Shown: positions 8,093-17,032 of the stretch, one piece after another
Layout of the letters: each line of letters starts with the position of its first letter
Position numbering within the stretch: the first letter of the stretch is position 1
Source of the DNA: Phycisphaerales bacterium
Lineage (GTDB): Bacteria; Planctomycetota; Phycisphaerae; Phycisphaerales; SM1A02
NCBI GenBank assembly: GCA_022446905.1
Contig: JAKVBT010000014.1
Span: 1-64,000, forward strand
Length of the DNA: 64,000 nt
Direction of reading: 5' to 3'
Program-made: the position numbers and the translations under genes
Notes under the pieces: generated by a model
Told to the model about the DNA's origin: nothing
What the model saw: the letters and a program-made list of their open reading frames with translations, nothing else
Databases searched by the model: none

Positions 8093-9547
8093 ATGACGCG
8101 TGCGCTTCACACGATCGGCGGTCAACAAGTCGATCCTGCCTCATCGGCGTGGCTAGAGATCATGGAGCCCGCTACCGGCGCCGCGTATGGAATGCTGGCC
8201 TCAGGCAATGCGACTGATGTCGAATCGGCAGTCAATGCCGCAGAAACTGCACTCCCGATTTGGACAGCCATGGGCCCGGGCGAACGTGCCGCCTGTATCC
8301 ACCGGCTCGCCGATGCAGTCGAAGCAGAACTCGAATCACTCGCTCGCATGGAGAGCATCGACAACGGCAAACCAATCGCCTTGGCTCGCACGATGGACAT
8401 CCCTCGGGCTGTGGCCAACCTCCGATTCTTTGCTGACGCAGCGCTGACCGATCGCCAAGAGGAGTACACCACCGGCGATGTCGCCATGAACACTGTGCTC
8501 CGCGATCCCATTGGCGTCGTTGGGGTGATCTCGCCATGGAATCTGCCGCTGTATTTGTTTACCTGGAAGATTGCACCGGCGCTGGCAGCTGGCAACACCG
8601 TGATCGCCAAACCCTCTGAACTCACGCCGGTCACAGCTACCAGGCTTGGAGAGCTCAGTGCCGAGTGTGGCATGCCCCCCGGAGTGCTAAACATCGTGCA
8701 CGGCACTGGTGCTGCTGTGGGAGAAGCCATGGTGGCCCACCCACGTATCAAAGCCATTTCATTTACTGGCGGCACAGCGACCGGCGCGCGCATCTCTGCA
8801 GCGGCGGCACCACACTTCAAAAAACTCTCACTGGAACTGGGCGGCAAAAACCCCAACATCATCTTTGATGATGCTGATCTGGACACTGCCCTTGAGACCA
8901 GCCTTCGAAGTTCCTTTGCCAACCAAGGACAAATCTGCTTGTGTGGATCACGCATCCTCGCGCATCGAGCGGTGTTACCGCAGGTCGTAGACGCCATGGT
9001 GCATGGAGCTCAGCAACTTAGAATCGGTGACCCACTCGATGAGCAGACACAACAAGGCGCCCTTGTCTCATCGGACCATCGCGACAAAGTAGCCGCTTGC
9101 GTGGCACGCGCCAGCGACGAAGGCGGTCAGGTGCGATGCGGTGGGCGTCATGCAACCGATCTGCCAGAGCGCTGCGCGAACGGATATTTCTACGAACCAA
9201 CCGTGATCACGGGCCTGCCGATTGATGCGCACACCAATATGGAAGAGATTTTTGGACCCGTCGTGACCATTACCCCATTTGATGATGAAGACCAAGCTAT
9301 CGCCATGGCCAATGCCACAGACTATGGACTCTCTGCTTCGGTCTGGACAACAGATACAGACCGGGCTGCACGGGTCGCTCGCCGCATTGAAGCTGGCACT
9401 GTGTGGGTCAACTGCTGGCTGCTGCGCGATCTGCGAGTCCCATTTGGCGGCATCAAAAACAGTGGCGTCGGCCGCGAGGGCGGAGAAGAAGCCATGCGTT
9501 TTTTCACTGAAGCCAAGACCATCTGTACGGCAAGGAGTTCAGGGTGA
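8093..9547 (+). CDS. nbaE: 2-aminomuconate-6-semialdehyde dehydrogenase
   Basis: 484-residue NAD-dependent aldehyde dehydrogenase. Visible motifs are PWNLPLYLFTWKIAPALAAGN (substrate and cofactor region), FTGGTATG, the glutamate motif LELGGKNP, the cysteine motif GQICLCGSR (catalytic Cys), and EIFGPVV plus the C-terminal PFGGIKNSGVGREGG. The ALDH8/hydroxymuconate-semialdehyde group has these features. Its neighbours, all other enzymes of 3-hydroxyanthranilate breakdown, point to oxidation of 2-aminomuconate semialdehyde to 2-aminomuconate in the cytoplasm. It overlaps the following deaminase by 4 nt (GTGA). Substrate assignment rests on context; the ALDH family call is certain. Confidence 0.88.
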   Translation: MTRALHTIGGQQVDPASSAWLEIMEPATGAAYGMLASGNATDVESAVNAAETALPIWTAMGPGERAACIHRLADAVEAELESLARMESIDNGKPIALARTMDIPRAVANLRFFADAALTDRQEEYTTGDVAMNTVLRDPIGVVGVISPWNLPLYLFTWKIAPALAAGNTVIAKPSELTPVTATRLGELSAECGMPPGVLNIVHGTGAAVGEAMVAHPRIKAISFTGGTATGARISAAAAPHFKKLSLELGGKNPNIIFDDADLDTALETSLRSSFANQGQICLCGSRILAHRAVLPQVVDAMVHGAQQLRIGDPLDEQTQQGALVSSDHRDKVAACVARASDEGGQVRCGGRHATDLPERCANGYFYEPTVITGLPIDAHTNMEEIFGPVVTITPFDDEDQAIAMANATDYGLSASVWTTDTDRAARVARRIEAGTVWVNCWLLRDLRVPFGGIKNSGVGREGGEEAMRFFTEAKTICTARSSG

Positions 9548-9972
9548 GCAAAGCACATCATTCCCAACGAGCACCCCAACCAGTTGGCGATTACCCCCAT
9601 GCCCGCCGCGCCGGGAATCTGCTCTTTCTCTCTGGCGTGGGGCCTCGCGTGCGTGGGTCCAATGACATTCCCGGTGTGACCCTCGATGACCATGGGCAGG
9701 TGACTGCTGTCGATATTGAAGCCCAATGTCGATCTTGCTTTGAAAATGTGCGGATGGTTCTGGAGGATGCCGGTGGCCAGTGGACGGATCTGGTCGATGT
9801 GCTCGTGTTTCTAACCAACATGGACCGCGACTTCAAAACCTACAACCGGATTTACGCTGAGTACTTTGCTGGCGATGGCAACCCCAATCCAACACGTACC
9901 ACCATTGAGATCAACGCGCTACCGACACCGATTGCCGTCGAAGTCAAAGCCGTCGCTTACCTGAGCGATTAA
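9544..9972 (+). CDS. nbaF: RidA-family 2-aminomuconate deaminase
   Basis: 142 residues of the RidA/YjgF family: PHARRAGNLLFLSGVG at the start, VRMVLEDAGGQWTDLVDVLVFLTNM in the middle, and NPTRTTIEINALPTPIAVEVKAVA at the end with the conserved substrate-binding arginine. Pathway deaminases of this family convert 2-aminomuconate to 4-oxalocrotonate/2-hydroxymuconate and ammonia; generic RidA proteins hydrolyse enamines. The start is GTG at 9544, overlapping the dehydrogenase stop, and the C-terminus overlaps the convergent kynB by 4 nt, so no terminator separates the two operons. The pathway role follows from position. Confidence 0.87.
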   Translation: MSKAHHSQRAPQPVGDYPHARRAGNLLFLSGVGPRVRGSNDIPGVTLDDHGQVTAVDIEAQCRSCFENVRMVLEDAGGQWTDLVDVLVFLTNMDRDFKTYNRIYAEYFAGDGNPNPTRTTIEINALPTPIAVEVKAVAYLSD

Positions 9973-10619
9973 ATTGCAGTCGTTTCGTACTGACGGAGCA
10001 CCGCTCGTACCGGTGATCCATCAAAGCCCATCAGTTTGAGAGGCTGCGCGTACAGGTCATATCGGCCTGGCGTTACATCAGCGAGCTTGAGCGTCTCGAG
10101 AATGGCCATCCCATTGGCCAAGCACCGCCCGTGCGCCGGAAGATCCTTTGAATCAATGATGTCGACACTTGGGCTATCGAGCCCAACCGTGATGACTCCG
10201 TGCTTGGCAAGATGATCGATGAGCTCAGGATCAAGCGCAGCAAAGTCCTCATTGAAAACATCAAGTCGATGAAATGTGCCGGTGTCAATCAGGATGCGAG
10301 GTGCATCGATCGGCGCCTCGCCAAGATCGCTGATCGTCACCCGAGCACGAGCAGCAGCCTGAATACGGATCACCCGACAAGGGCCGATGTAATGCTCTAG
10401 CGACATCTCGCCAACACCAGGATGGCCTGACCCGTAATGACACGGGCCGTCCGCATGTGTGCCAAGATGTACAGTGCTGTGGAGAGTCGAGAGCGTCACC
10501 GAATCACCGGCATCAAGCTCCATCAATACCTCTCGTGTGGGCGCAGTATCCCCGGGCCATACGGATGTGGATCCAGGAATAATGTCATGCGTGATGTCAA
10601 TGAGATTCGAATCAGGCAT
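9969..10619 (-). CDS. kynB: Kynurenine formamidase (cyclase family)
   Basis: 216 residues, the normal KynB length (about 210). It hydrolyses N-formylkynurenine to kynurenine and formate with a zinc centre. Metal ligands are in the family motif HLGTHADGPCH, and the substrate-side motif GLDSPSVDIIDSKDLPAHGRC and the C-terminal GFDGSPVRAVLR follow. It is the last gene of the minus-strand kynurenine operon, 6 nt after kynA, and its 3' end meets the aminomuconate deaminase tail to tail. Confidence 0.94.
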   Translation of the reverse strand: MPDSNLIDITHDIIPGSTSVWPGDTAPTREVLMELDAGDSVTLSTLHSTVHLGTHADGPCHYGSGHPGVGEMSLEHYIGPCRVIRIQAAARARVTISDLGEAPIDAPRILIDTGTFHRLDVFNEDFAALDPELIDHLAKHGVITVGLDSPSVDIIDSKDLPAHGRCLANGMAILETLKLADVTPGRYDLYAQPLKLMGFDGSPVRAVLRQYETTAI

Positions 10620-10625
10620 GAGGCA

Positions 10626-11429
10626 TCAGAACCGAGCGCGTATGGCCCATAGATCCGGGAAGGCCGGCTCATAGACTGTCTTCTTGAGGTACTCCACGCC
10701 TGGCGAGCCCCCGGTGCCGGTCTTGTCCCCAATCGTGCGACGCACCAACTGCACATGGCGATAACGCCACTCCTGCAGACCTTCGTCAATGTCAAGCATG
10801 GTCTCAAAGAGCATGTTCATATCCGGACGGTTGCGAGCGAGTTGCTCAAGCAAATCCTCAACAACTTCAGATGACTCCATCGGTGAGGCTGGGTCACGAT
10901 CAAGGACTGCCGATGGAACATCCGCACCCTGTGTCACGAGGAAGTGATAGAAATCATCCACCAGAGAGGGAGCATTGAATCGAGCAAGCGCTGCATCACG
11001 ACCATGCAGATGCTCAGGCATGTAGTCAAGTACCGCAGCCCGCTTCAGACCAAGTTTGAACTCAATCTCACGAAACTGCATCGATTGAAAACCAGATGAT
11101 GTATCGAGCCGGCTTCGAAACGACTCGAAGGACTCTGGGGTCATGGTTTCAAGAATGTCAACCTGGCCAACCAACGTCTTGAGGATCATCCGCACCCGCT
11201 TCAATGCGGCAACAACACCCCACAGATCACCACCGCGAAAATTCCTGCCTGCCAGATCCAGCTCATGGAGCATCTCCTTGAACCAGAGTTCATGGACCTG
11301 ATGAATGATGATGAACAACATTTCATCGTGCTCTGCCGGGCTCGATCGAGGCTTCTGCAAGTCAAGCAGACCCTCAATTTCAAGATAGGTGGCGTAATTC
11401 AAACCAGCTGATTCGGTTGCTTCACTCAT
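10626..11429 (-). CDS. kynA: Tryptophan 2,3-dioxygenase
   Basis: 267 residues, heme-dependent and homotetrameric by family. It opens the indole ring of L-tryptophan to N-formylkynurenine, the committing step of the island. The distal-pocket motif IIHQVHELWFKEMLHELD lies at 41-58 (active-site His43), SSGFQSMQFREIEFKLG follows mid-protein, and WRYRHVQLVRRTIGDKTGTG carries the proximal heme histidine and the substrate loop. The length is slightly below the usual 275-285. It follows kmo by 7 nt and precedes kynB by 6 nt, so the order is one transcript. Confidence 0.95.
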   Translation of the reverse strand: MSEATESAGLNYATYLEIEGLLDLQKPRSSPAEHDEMLFIIIHQVHELWFKEMLHELDLAGRNFRGGDLWGVVAALKRVRMILKTLVGQVDILETMTPESFESFRSRLDTSSGFQSMQFREIEFKLGLKRAAVLDYMPEHLHGRDAALARFNAPSLVDDFYHFLVTQGADVPSAVLDRDPASPMESSEVVEDLLEQLARNRPDMNMLFETMLDIDEGLQEWRYRHVQLVRRTIGDKTGTGGSPGVEYLKKTVYEPAFPDLWAIRARF

Positions 11430-11436
11430 AAGAACC

Positions 11437-12765
11437 TCAAATGGTACCGAGTATCCACAAGATCATCAGAATGACTCCAGCAATGAAGGCAAGGCTCATG
11501 CCCAGCACCCACCACTGCTGTCGCTGTGTCCGTCGTTTGACTTGTGCATATGGAATGGTGGTGAATGACACAAGGTTGTAGCGTGGGACATACCAGGTTG
11601 GAAACAACCGATTCAGTTGCTTGCCAATGCGCTGCCGAAGACGAAATATCCGTGAGCCAGTCTTGTCTCGCATCTCAATGAAGTTCTCTAAGGAGAACTC
11701 CGCGATGGCGGCGCCGTCAGGCTGCTGTGTGTGGTTATATGCGGCCAGGGCTTCGCCCTGATCAGCACAATCACGAAGCGTCGCAGCTAAGCGCAAGCAA
11801 TCTTGAAAGGCCGCGTTCATTCCCTGACCAAAAAATGGCACGATCGCATGCGCCGCGTCGCCGATCAGCACCGTCGTGCTTCCGTGGTGATACTGCTCGC
11901 ATCGCACCGTGCCAAGTGGCCCCACAGGATTGGCAAGGTAGTCCTCGACGAGATCTGGCATCAGCGGCACAGCATCGGCAAAGTTCTTCTTGAAGAAAGC
12001 CACAATGGCTTCTGGAGTAGCCACTTCTTCAAAGCTGTCTCGACCCTTGGTCGGCCAAAAACACGTGCAGGTAAATGACCCGTCCGCATTGGGCAGCCCA
12101 ATCATCATGTAGTGCCCACGTGGCCAAATATGTAGCGCATGCTCTGGCAACTGCCATGCACCACCGGGACCGGCAGGTATGGTGAGTTCCTTGTAACTGC
12201 TCTGCACAAACTCCGTCCCAGCATCAACTGGAGTGGCAGCATGCATGGCCGCGCGAACCGCAGATCCTGCCCCATCAGCACCCACCAGCAGATCCGCTTC
12301 GGTGATTGCCGATACCCCATCAGCATCGGTCCATGTAACACTTCCCGTTTCAACGTTGATATCGGTGATCTGAACCTCAAATGAAACTCGCACATTTGAG
12401 CGGCTGCACGCTGCATCGAGCAGCATGCAATTCAACCCGCCACGTGATACAGAATTGATCGCTTGGCCCTCAATAACGCTATATGGCGAGAACGCCATGC
12501 GTCCATTGGTGTCATGCATCATGCGACCCCGCATCGGCACGACCGTCGCCAGTACCTCTCGCTTCAGACCTACCTGATCTAAGGCCTGCAGGCCACGGGC
12601 GGAAAGCGCGAGGTTGATGCTTCGTCCACCTTGATACCCAGCTGCGCGTGGGTCCCCTCGCCGCTCAAGAATGTGCACTTCATTTCCATCGTCGGCAAGC
12701 AAACAGGCGAGCAAGGGGCCGGCGAGGCCGCCACCAATGATCGTGATGCGCCGCTGCTGGCTCAC
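11437..12765 (-). CDS. kmo: Kynurenine 3-monooxygenase
   Basis: 442-residue FAD/NADPH hydroxylase that converts kynurenine to 3-hydroxykynurenine. The Rossmann motif IIGGGLAGPLLACLLAD is at 9-25, LVGADGAGSAVR mid-protein, and GDAAHAIVPFFGQGMNAAFQD is the second FAD motif. The C-terminus ends in a clear membrane segment, WVLGMSLAFIAGVILMILW, after a basic run, so the enzyme is probably tail-anchored, as in eukaryotic KMO. Its ATG overlaps the kynU stop by 4 nt. Confidence 0.95.
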   Translation of the reverse strand: MSQQRRITIIGGGLAGPLLACLLADDGNEVHILERRGDPRAAGYQGGRSINLALSARGLQALDQVGLKREVLATVVPMRGRMMHDTNGRMAFSPYSVIEGQAINSVSRGGLNCMLLDAACSRSNVRVSFEVQITDINVETGSVTWTDADGVSAITEADLLVGADGAGSAVRAAMHAATPVDAGTEFVQSSYKELTIPAGPGGAWQLPEHALHIWPRGHYMMIGLPNADGSFTCTCFWPTKGRDSFEEVATPEAIVAFFKKNFADAVPLMPDLVEDYLANPVGPLGTVRCEQYHHGSTTVLIGDAAHAIVPFFGQGMNAAFQDCLRLAATLRDCADQGEALAAYNHTQQPDGAAIAEFSLENFIEMRDKTGSRIFRLRQRIGKQLNRLFPTWYVPRYNLVSFTTIPYAQVKRRTQRQQWWVLGMSLAFIAGVILMILWILGTI

Positions 12766-14057
12766 GTGCCCAGTGTGCCAAAGGACTGGCCCATCAACAC
12801 TGCAAAACGGTGACAGTCCTCGAACGTGTTGTACAGCGGCGTGGGCGCGACTCGAATGGTGTTGGGCGGGCGAAAGTCTGCAACCACACCCATCGATTCG
12901 ATAGTCTCAAAGGCCTGCTGCGCATCTCCATCAACAGCAATCGATAGCTGGCATCCGTGCGCCTCGGCTTCTTGCGGTGTCGTGATCCGATAGCGACGAT
13001 TCGGCACCGCTTCGAGTTGTTCACGCAAAAAGCGCGTCAACCGCAATGACCGTGATCGCAGCGACTCCATCCCCACTGCGTCAAAAAGATCAAGCGAAGC
13101 TCGCAGTGGCGCCATTGAGAGAATGGGAGGATTGCTGGTTTGCCAACTATCCGCTGAAGGAACTGGAACGAATGCGTCTTCCAAATGCATGCGGAAGCGT
13201 GTATCCGGATCATTGCCCCACCATCCAGCAAGCCTTGGAAGTGCTGTATTCGTGGCATGTCGCTCATGCACAAATGCGCCCGCAATCGCTCCAGGGCCAG
13301 CATTCAAATACTTGTAAGAACACCATGCCCCAAAGTCGACATTCCAATCATGCAGGCGTAGTGGAACATTGCCTGCGGCATGAGCGAGGTCAAAACCAAC
13401 CATCGCCCCAACACGGTGCCCCGCTTCTGCGATGGCGGCCATGTCCAGGACCTGTCCTGTCAGAAAGTTCACGCCACCCATCATGATGGTGGCAAGAGAA
13501 TCTCCCGCCTCTTCGATGGCAGCCAAGATGTCCCCCGTGTCGAGTACATCACTGCCTTGGCGAGGCCGCACCTGAATGATGTGCTCTTCGGGGCAGAGGC
13601 CACGCGCCTGCAGATGAGTCTGCAGACAGTAAATGTCCGATGGAAATGCAGGCATCTCCATGAGCAACTTCGTACGGCTTCCTTCAGGGCGATAGAAGCT
13701 GGTCAGCAACAAGTGGAGATTGATCGTGAGCGAATTCATCATCACTACTTCACATGGCTTGGCCCCAACGAGTCGGCTTCCCTGCTCCCGGAACACCTCG
13801 TGATAGGAGTACCAGGGCGTGCGCGCCTGAAGGTGCCCGGCCACACCAAGCCGCCGCCACTCATCCATAACCTCATTGACATAGTCAGTCGCAGTAAGAG
13901 GCAGCAGCCCAAGTGAATTGCCACACAGGTAGATCACATCTGAACCATCACTTTGCACCGGTACTGCAAAGCGGTCGCGCATGGATGCCACCGGATCATG
14001 CTCATCGAGGCGTCGGACTTCGGCCACATCAGCCAGTCCGCGGTGCGCAGTGGTCAT
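12762..14057 (-). CDS. kynU: Kynureninase
   Basis: 431-residue PLP fold-type-I enzyme that cleaves 3-hydroxykynurenine (or kynurenine) to 3-hydroxyanthranilate (anthranilate) and alanine. Typical signatures are IYLCGNSLGLLPL near the N-terminus, MNSLTINLHLL, GFDLAHAAGN with the PLP-ring aspartate, and WCSYKYLNAGPGA with the Schiff-base lysine. The C-terminal FRPPNTIRVAPTPLYNTFED is also family-typical. Both ends overlap neighbours by ATGA, showing translational coupling with ACMSD upstream and kmo downstream. Confidence 0.95.
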   Translation of the reverse strand: MTTAHRGLADVAEVRRLDEHDPVASMRDRFAVPVQSDGSDVIYLCGNSLGLLPLTATDYVNEVMDEWRRLGVAGHLQARTPWYSYHEVFREQGSRLVGAKPCEVVMMNSLTINLHLLLTSFYRPEGSRTKLLMEMPAFPSDIYCLQTHLQARGLCPEEHIIQVRPRQGSDVLDTGDILAAIEEAGDSLATIMMGGVNFLTGQVLDMAAIAEAGHRVGAMVGFDLAHAAGNVPLRLHDWNVDFGAWCSYKYLNAGPGAIAGAFVHERHATNTALPRLAGWWGNDPDTRFRMHLEDAFVPVPSADSWQTSNPPILSMAPLRASLDLFDAVGMESLRSRSLRLTRFLREQLEAVPNRRYRITTPQEAEAHGCQLSIAVDGDAQQAFETIESMGVVADFRPPNTIRVAPTPLYNTFEDCHRFAVLMGQSFGTLGT

Positions 14058-15094
14058 GCCTTGCTCACCTGCTCGGCTGATGATTGCCCAAGATCCGCTG
14101 CAGTCATGCCTAGAAAGTCCAAGGCTGTACCTGCAAGCAATCGCTGCTTGGTCGCATCGTCTAGGTCCATCGCTTCAATGATCGATCCTGGGGGGATCTC
14201 ACCTAATGGGAATGGATAGTCGGATCCCAAACAAACCCGATCGGCGCCAAAGCGACTGATCACGTAACCAAGTGAGTCCGGTCCGTGCAATGCAGAGTCC
14301 ACATAGATACGGTTGAATACTTCGCTCGGCGGTGTGTTCGTACGGGTCTGGCAAAGATCAGGCCGTGCTTCGAACCCATGAACGATGCGGTCCACTGTCA
14401 GTGGGAAACTTCCACCACCATGGGCAAAGCCAAATCGCAGATTGGGCAATCGATCAAGCACCCCACCCATCGCCAATGAGCAGATCGCCAGCGTGGTCTC
14501 TGCAGGCATTCCCACCAACCAAGTCAGCCAGTGGTCCTTGGTGCGATTCTGCCCAAGCATCTTCCATGGATGAACAAAGACGCTCGCTCCCAAGTCCTGC
14601 GCTGCTTCAAAAACGGGAAAGAAGTCATCATCATCTAGATTGCGCTCGTTGATGTTTGAGCCAATCTGAATCCCTGGGAAACCCAGTTCATTGACACAAC
14701 GCTCGAGTTCCTCAATAGCCAGATCAGTGGATTGCATCGGCACGGTGCCAAGCCCTATGAAGCGATTGGGGTGGCGACGAATCGTCTCAGCAATGTCATC
14801 ATTGAGCAGACGCGAGAAATCGAGGGCGTCCTTGGCTTCTGCCCAGTACGAAAAGAGGACAGGAATGGTGCAGATGACTTGGGCATTGACACCACTGCGC
14901 TCCATGTCCCGCAGACGGGCGTCGGCGTCCCAACAATTCTCATCGATGATGCGAAAGACTGTGCCCCCAGAGTGCATCTCAGCCTTGCCGGGCTCGTGGT
15001 GGTTGAGTTGGATCCACTCTCCATATCCGTACCGGTCATGTAGATCTGGCCAGTCGCGCGGAAGAATGTGTGTGTGCATGTCAATCTTGAGCAT
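14054..15094 (-). CDS. nbaD: 2-amino-3-carboxymuconate-6-semialdehyde decarboxylase
   Basis: 346-residue amidohydrolase-superfamily zinc decarboxylase that turns ACMS into 2-aminomuconate semialdehyde, diverting carbon away from quinolinate. The metal-binding HTHILP opens the protein, followed by VFVHPWKMLG, FAHGGGSFPLTVDRI and the late GSDYPFPLGE, which match ACMSD. ATG 15094 is chosen: GGGAGG sits 5-6 nt before it and MLKIDMHTH then begins the domain. Earlier in-frame codons (ATG 15112, TTG 15115) overlap the stop of the upstream dioxygenase. The C-terminus overlaps kynU by 4 nt. Confidence 0.93.
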   Translation of the reverse strand: MLKIDMHTHILPRDWPDLHDRYGYGEWIQLNHHEPGKAEMHSGGTVFRIIDENCWDADARLRDMERSGVNAQVICTIPVLFSYWAEAKDALDFSRLLNDDIAETIRRHPNRFIGLGTVPMQSTDLAIEELERCVNELGFPGIQIGSNINERNLDDDDFFPVFEAAQDLGASVFVHPWKMLGQNRTKDHWLTWLVGMPAETTLAICSLAMGGVLDRLPNLRFGFAHGGGSFPLTVDRIVHGFEARPDLCQTRTNTPPSEVFNRIYVDSALHGPDSLGYVISRFGADRVCLGSDYPFPLGEIPPGSIIEAMDLDDATKQRLLAGTALDFLGMTAADLGQSSAEQVSKA

Positions 15095-15111
15095 GCGGCC
15101 CTCCCTTGGCA

Positions 15112-15699
15112 TCAATCGCCTTCACGGACGATACGAACAACCGGCTCTGTCTCAAGCCGAGCCACTGGGGCTGGCTTGCCAATATGCGTGCCACAATTAG
15201 CACAGGTGGAACGCTCCTTGTCCGCCCAGAATGCCTCCATCGATGCAGCAAAGTGCTCAACGATGTCCTTGCAGTCAAACTCCTCATCCCAAACCAGTGC
15301 ATCGCATTGGGGGCAGTAGAACTGTTGGTGCTCGGTCTCTCCGGCCGGACGATTGCGCTCGACCACAATGCCAATCGTCCCGGGTGGTCGCTGAGGGGCA
15401 TGCGGGACATTCGGGGGAATAAAGAAGGTCTCGCCCTCTCGAATCACATGATGGACAGTCTTACCGTCCTCGATCGTGCTGACACAAACATCCCCCTTGA
15501 ACTGGTAGAAGTACTCCTCCGAGTTCGTTTTGTGAAAATCATTGCGAGCGTTCGGGCCGCCAATGACCATTACAAAGAAGTCTTTCCCCCGATACAGGTA
15601 CTTATTACTAACCGGCGGCTTGAGCTGATCGGCGTGCTCCTGGACCCATCGCTGGATGTTGATGGGAGAACGCACGGTGCTTGTAACGGCTGCTGCCAT
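15112..15699 (-). CDS. nbaC: 3-hydroxyanthranilate 3,4-dioxygenase
   Basis: 195-residue cupin dioxygenase that ring-opens 3-hydroxyanthranilate to ACMS. Iron ligands appear in NDFHKTNSEEYFYQ (His and Glu) and VPHAPQRP (His). The bacterial-type C-terminal rubredoxin-like site is intact as CPQC and CANC. ATG 15699 has AAGGAG 7 nt upstream; the frame continues to 15774 but without signal or domain. It is the first gene of the six-gene minus-strand operon, so the promoter should lie in 15700-15870, shared with the divergent peroxiredoxin. Confidence 0.94.
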   Translation of the reverse strand: MAAAVTSTVRSPINIQRWVQEHADQLKPPVSNKYLYRGKDFFVMVIGGPNARNDFHKTNSEEYFYQFKGDVCVSTIEDGKTVHHVIREGETFFIPPNVPHAPQRPPGTIGIVVERNRPAGETEHQQFYCPQCDALVWDEEFDCKDIVEHFAASMEAFWADKERSTCANCGTHIGKPAPVARLETEPVVRIVREGD

Positions 15700-15870
15700 G
15701 GCCTGCTCCTTACGCATGTGCATGCCTGCACCCCCACTATATCCACCCAGTGCAGTGGCACGCCGGCTCATCATCGCCCCATGCTCTGGAATGCCCAGTG
15801 CCGATCTGGAATCTGATCTGTTCCCCAGCGGCCCCCACCTCCATCACCACGCGTCGCTACCATATGGCCT

Positions 15871-16350
15871 ATGGATATTGGAACAAACGCACCGGATTTC
15901 ACGCTCTACGCCCATGATGGAGAGACCGTCACGCTTAGCGATCACCGCGGCTCAACGGTCCTGCTTGCGTTCTACCCCGCCGCCTTCACTGGCGTGTGTG
16001 AGGAGGAACTCTGCAGCTTCCGTGACTCAATGGCCAACTTCAACGAGTTGAATGTCACCGTGTACGGCATCAGCGTTGATTCACGCTTTGCCAATGCCGC
16101 CTTTGCAGAGAAGAACAATCTGACCTTCCCGCTGCTGAGTGATTACAACCGCGAAGTCACTGACGCCTATGGCATCCGTTTTAAGGACCTCGCTGGCATG
16201 CCTGGATATGACGTCTCCAATCGGTGCGTCTTTATCATCGATGGCGAAGGGCGCGTAGCCTGGCAGTGGACTGCAGACAGCCTTGGTGACCAGCCGCCAT
16301 GGGACGACGTTCGCGCCGCTGCGGAAGCAGCCTCCACGGTCAGCCAATAG
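15871..16350 (+). CDS. Peroxiredoxin (AhpC/TSA family, AhpE-like)
   Basis: 159 residues with a thioredoxin-like peroxiredoxin fold. DIGTNAPDFTLY opens the domain, and the active site reads YPAAFTGVCEEELCSFRDSM, where the first Cys is the peroxidatic one and the second lies five residues on, as in the AhpE subgroup. It reduces peroxides, taking electrons from a thiol partner. It is divergent from the 3-hydroxyanthranilate dioxygenase; the following AhpD-like gene is 102 nt away and may complement it. Redox protection of the oxygen-using kynurenine enzymes is an inference. Confidence 0.87.
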   Translation: MDIGTNAPDFTLYAHDGETVTLSDHRGSTVLLAFYPAAFTGVCEEELCSFRDSMANFNELNVTVYGISVDSRFANAAFAEKNNLTFPLLSDYNREVTDAYGIRFKDLAGMPGYDVSNRCVFIIDGEGRVAWQWTADSLGDQPPWDDVRAAAEAASTVSQ

Positions 16351-16452
16351 ATATCAGCATGAACACTCTGCGATCATCGCACCAATGGGCTGAATTGTCC
16401 GCTGGCATGACTGTCGCACATCTGCTCCCACTGACCTTCTAACATCCCGCTT

Positions 16453-16998
16453 ATGCGCATCAAAACAACCGATGAGGATCTTGACCGAGCAGCTCGCAGT
16501 ATCGAGTCCAATGCTGCGTTTCAGGAGACCATCAAACAACTGGCTGCCGGCAAAGCGCCTCATGACATGTTTCGCGCGATGGCTGCTTACCCACCATTTC
16601 TTGCCGCGATGGAGACCCTTGGAGAGAGCATCTATCCAGGTGGCTCCCTAGCACGCGACTTGAAGGAACTCATCATTCTCCAATCATCTATGGACAATGA
16701 CTGCCAATTTTGCACTCACAGCCATATCGATATCGCCAGTCATCTCGGCATTGGAGAAGATGCACGAAGTCTTGTTCATGACCCAACATCACTCAGCCCT
16801 GCGTACCAAGTCGCGCTGACGTATGCCCGCGCCGTACGCAAAGATTCGAATCGAGTGCCTGATGCTTTGTTTGCCGATCTGCAATCTCACTTTCAGGACG
16901 CTGAAATTGTCGAACTGACCATGCTGGTGGGCTATATCAACATGCTGAACTGGTTTAACAACGTGATTCAGGTGGAGTATCGCGGCGAACTTTCCTAA
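16453..16998 (+). CDS. AhpD-like / carboxymuconolactone decarboxylase-fold protein
   Basis: 181 residues of the alpha-helical AhpD-like family. The redox motif is complete: LKELIILQSSMDNDCQFC followed by THSH, giving the CxxC pair and histidine of alkylhydroperoxidase D-type proteins. These accept electrons from lipoyl or thioredoxin partners and reduce peroxiredoxins or peroxides. Position beside a peroxiredoxin fits such a role, though many family members act on unknown substrates. It ends 34 nt before the alpha/beta hydrolase on the same strand. Confidence 0.82.
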   Translation: MRIKTTDEDLDRAARSIESNAAFQETIKQLAAGKAPHDMFRAMAAYPPFLAAMETLGESIYPGGSLARDLKELIILQSSMDNDCQFCTHSHIDIASHLGIGEDARSLVHDPTSLSPAYQVALTYARAVRKDSNRVPDALFADLQSHFQDAEIVELTMLVGYINMLNWFNNVIQVEYRGELS

Positions 16999-17032
16999 TA
17001 CACACTGCACACATTCTTCATTGGTGACTCCC

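Noticed and set aside
8122-8997. 291-codon minus-strand frame inside the aldehyde dehydrogenase
   Set aside because: Shadow frame of a well-supported gene; low complexity and serine-rich, no motifs.
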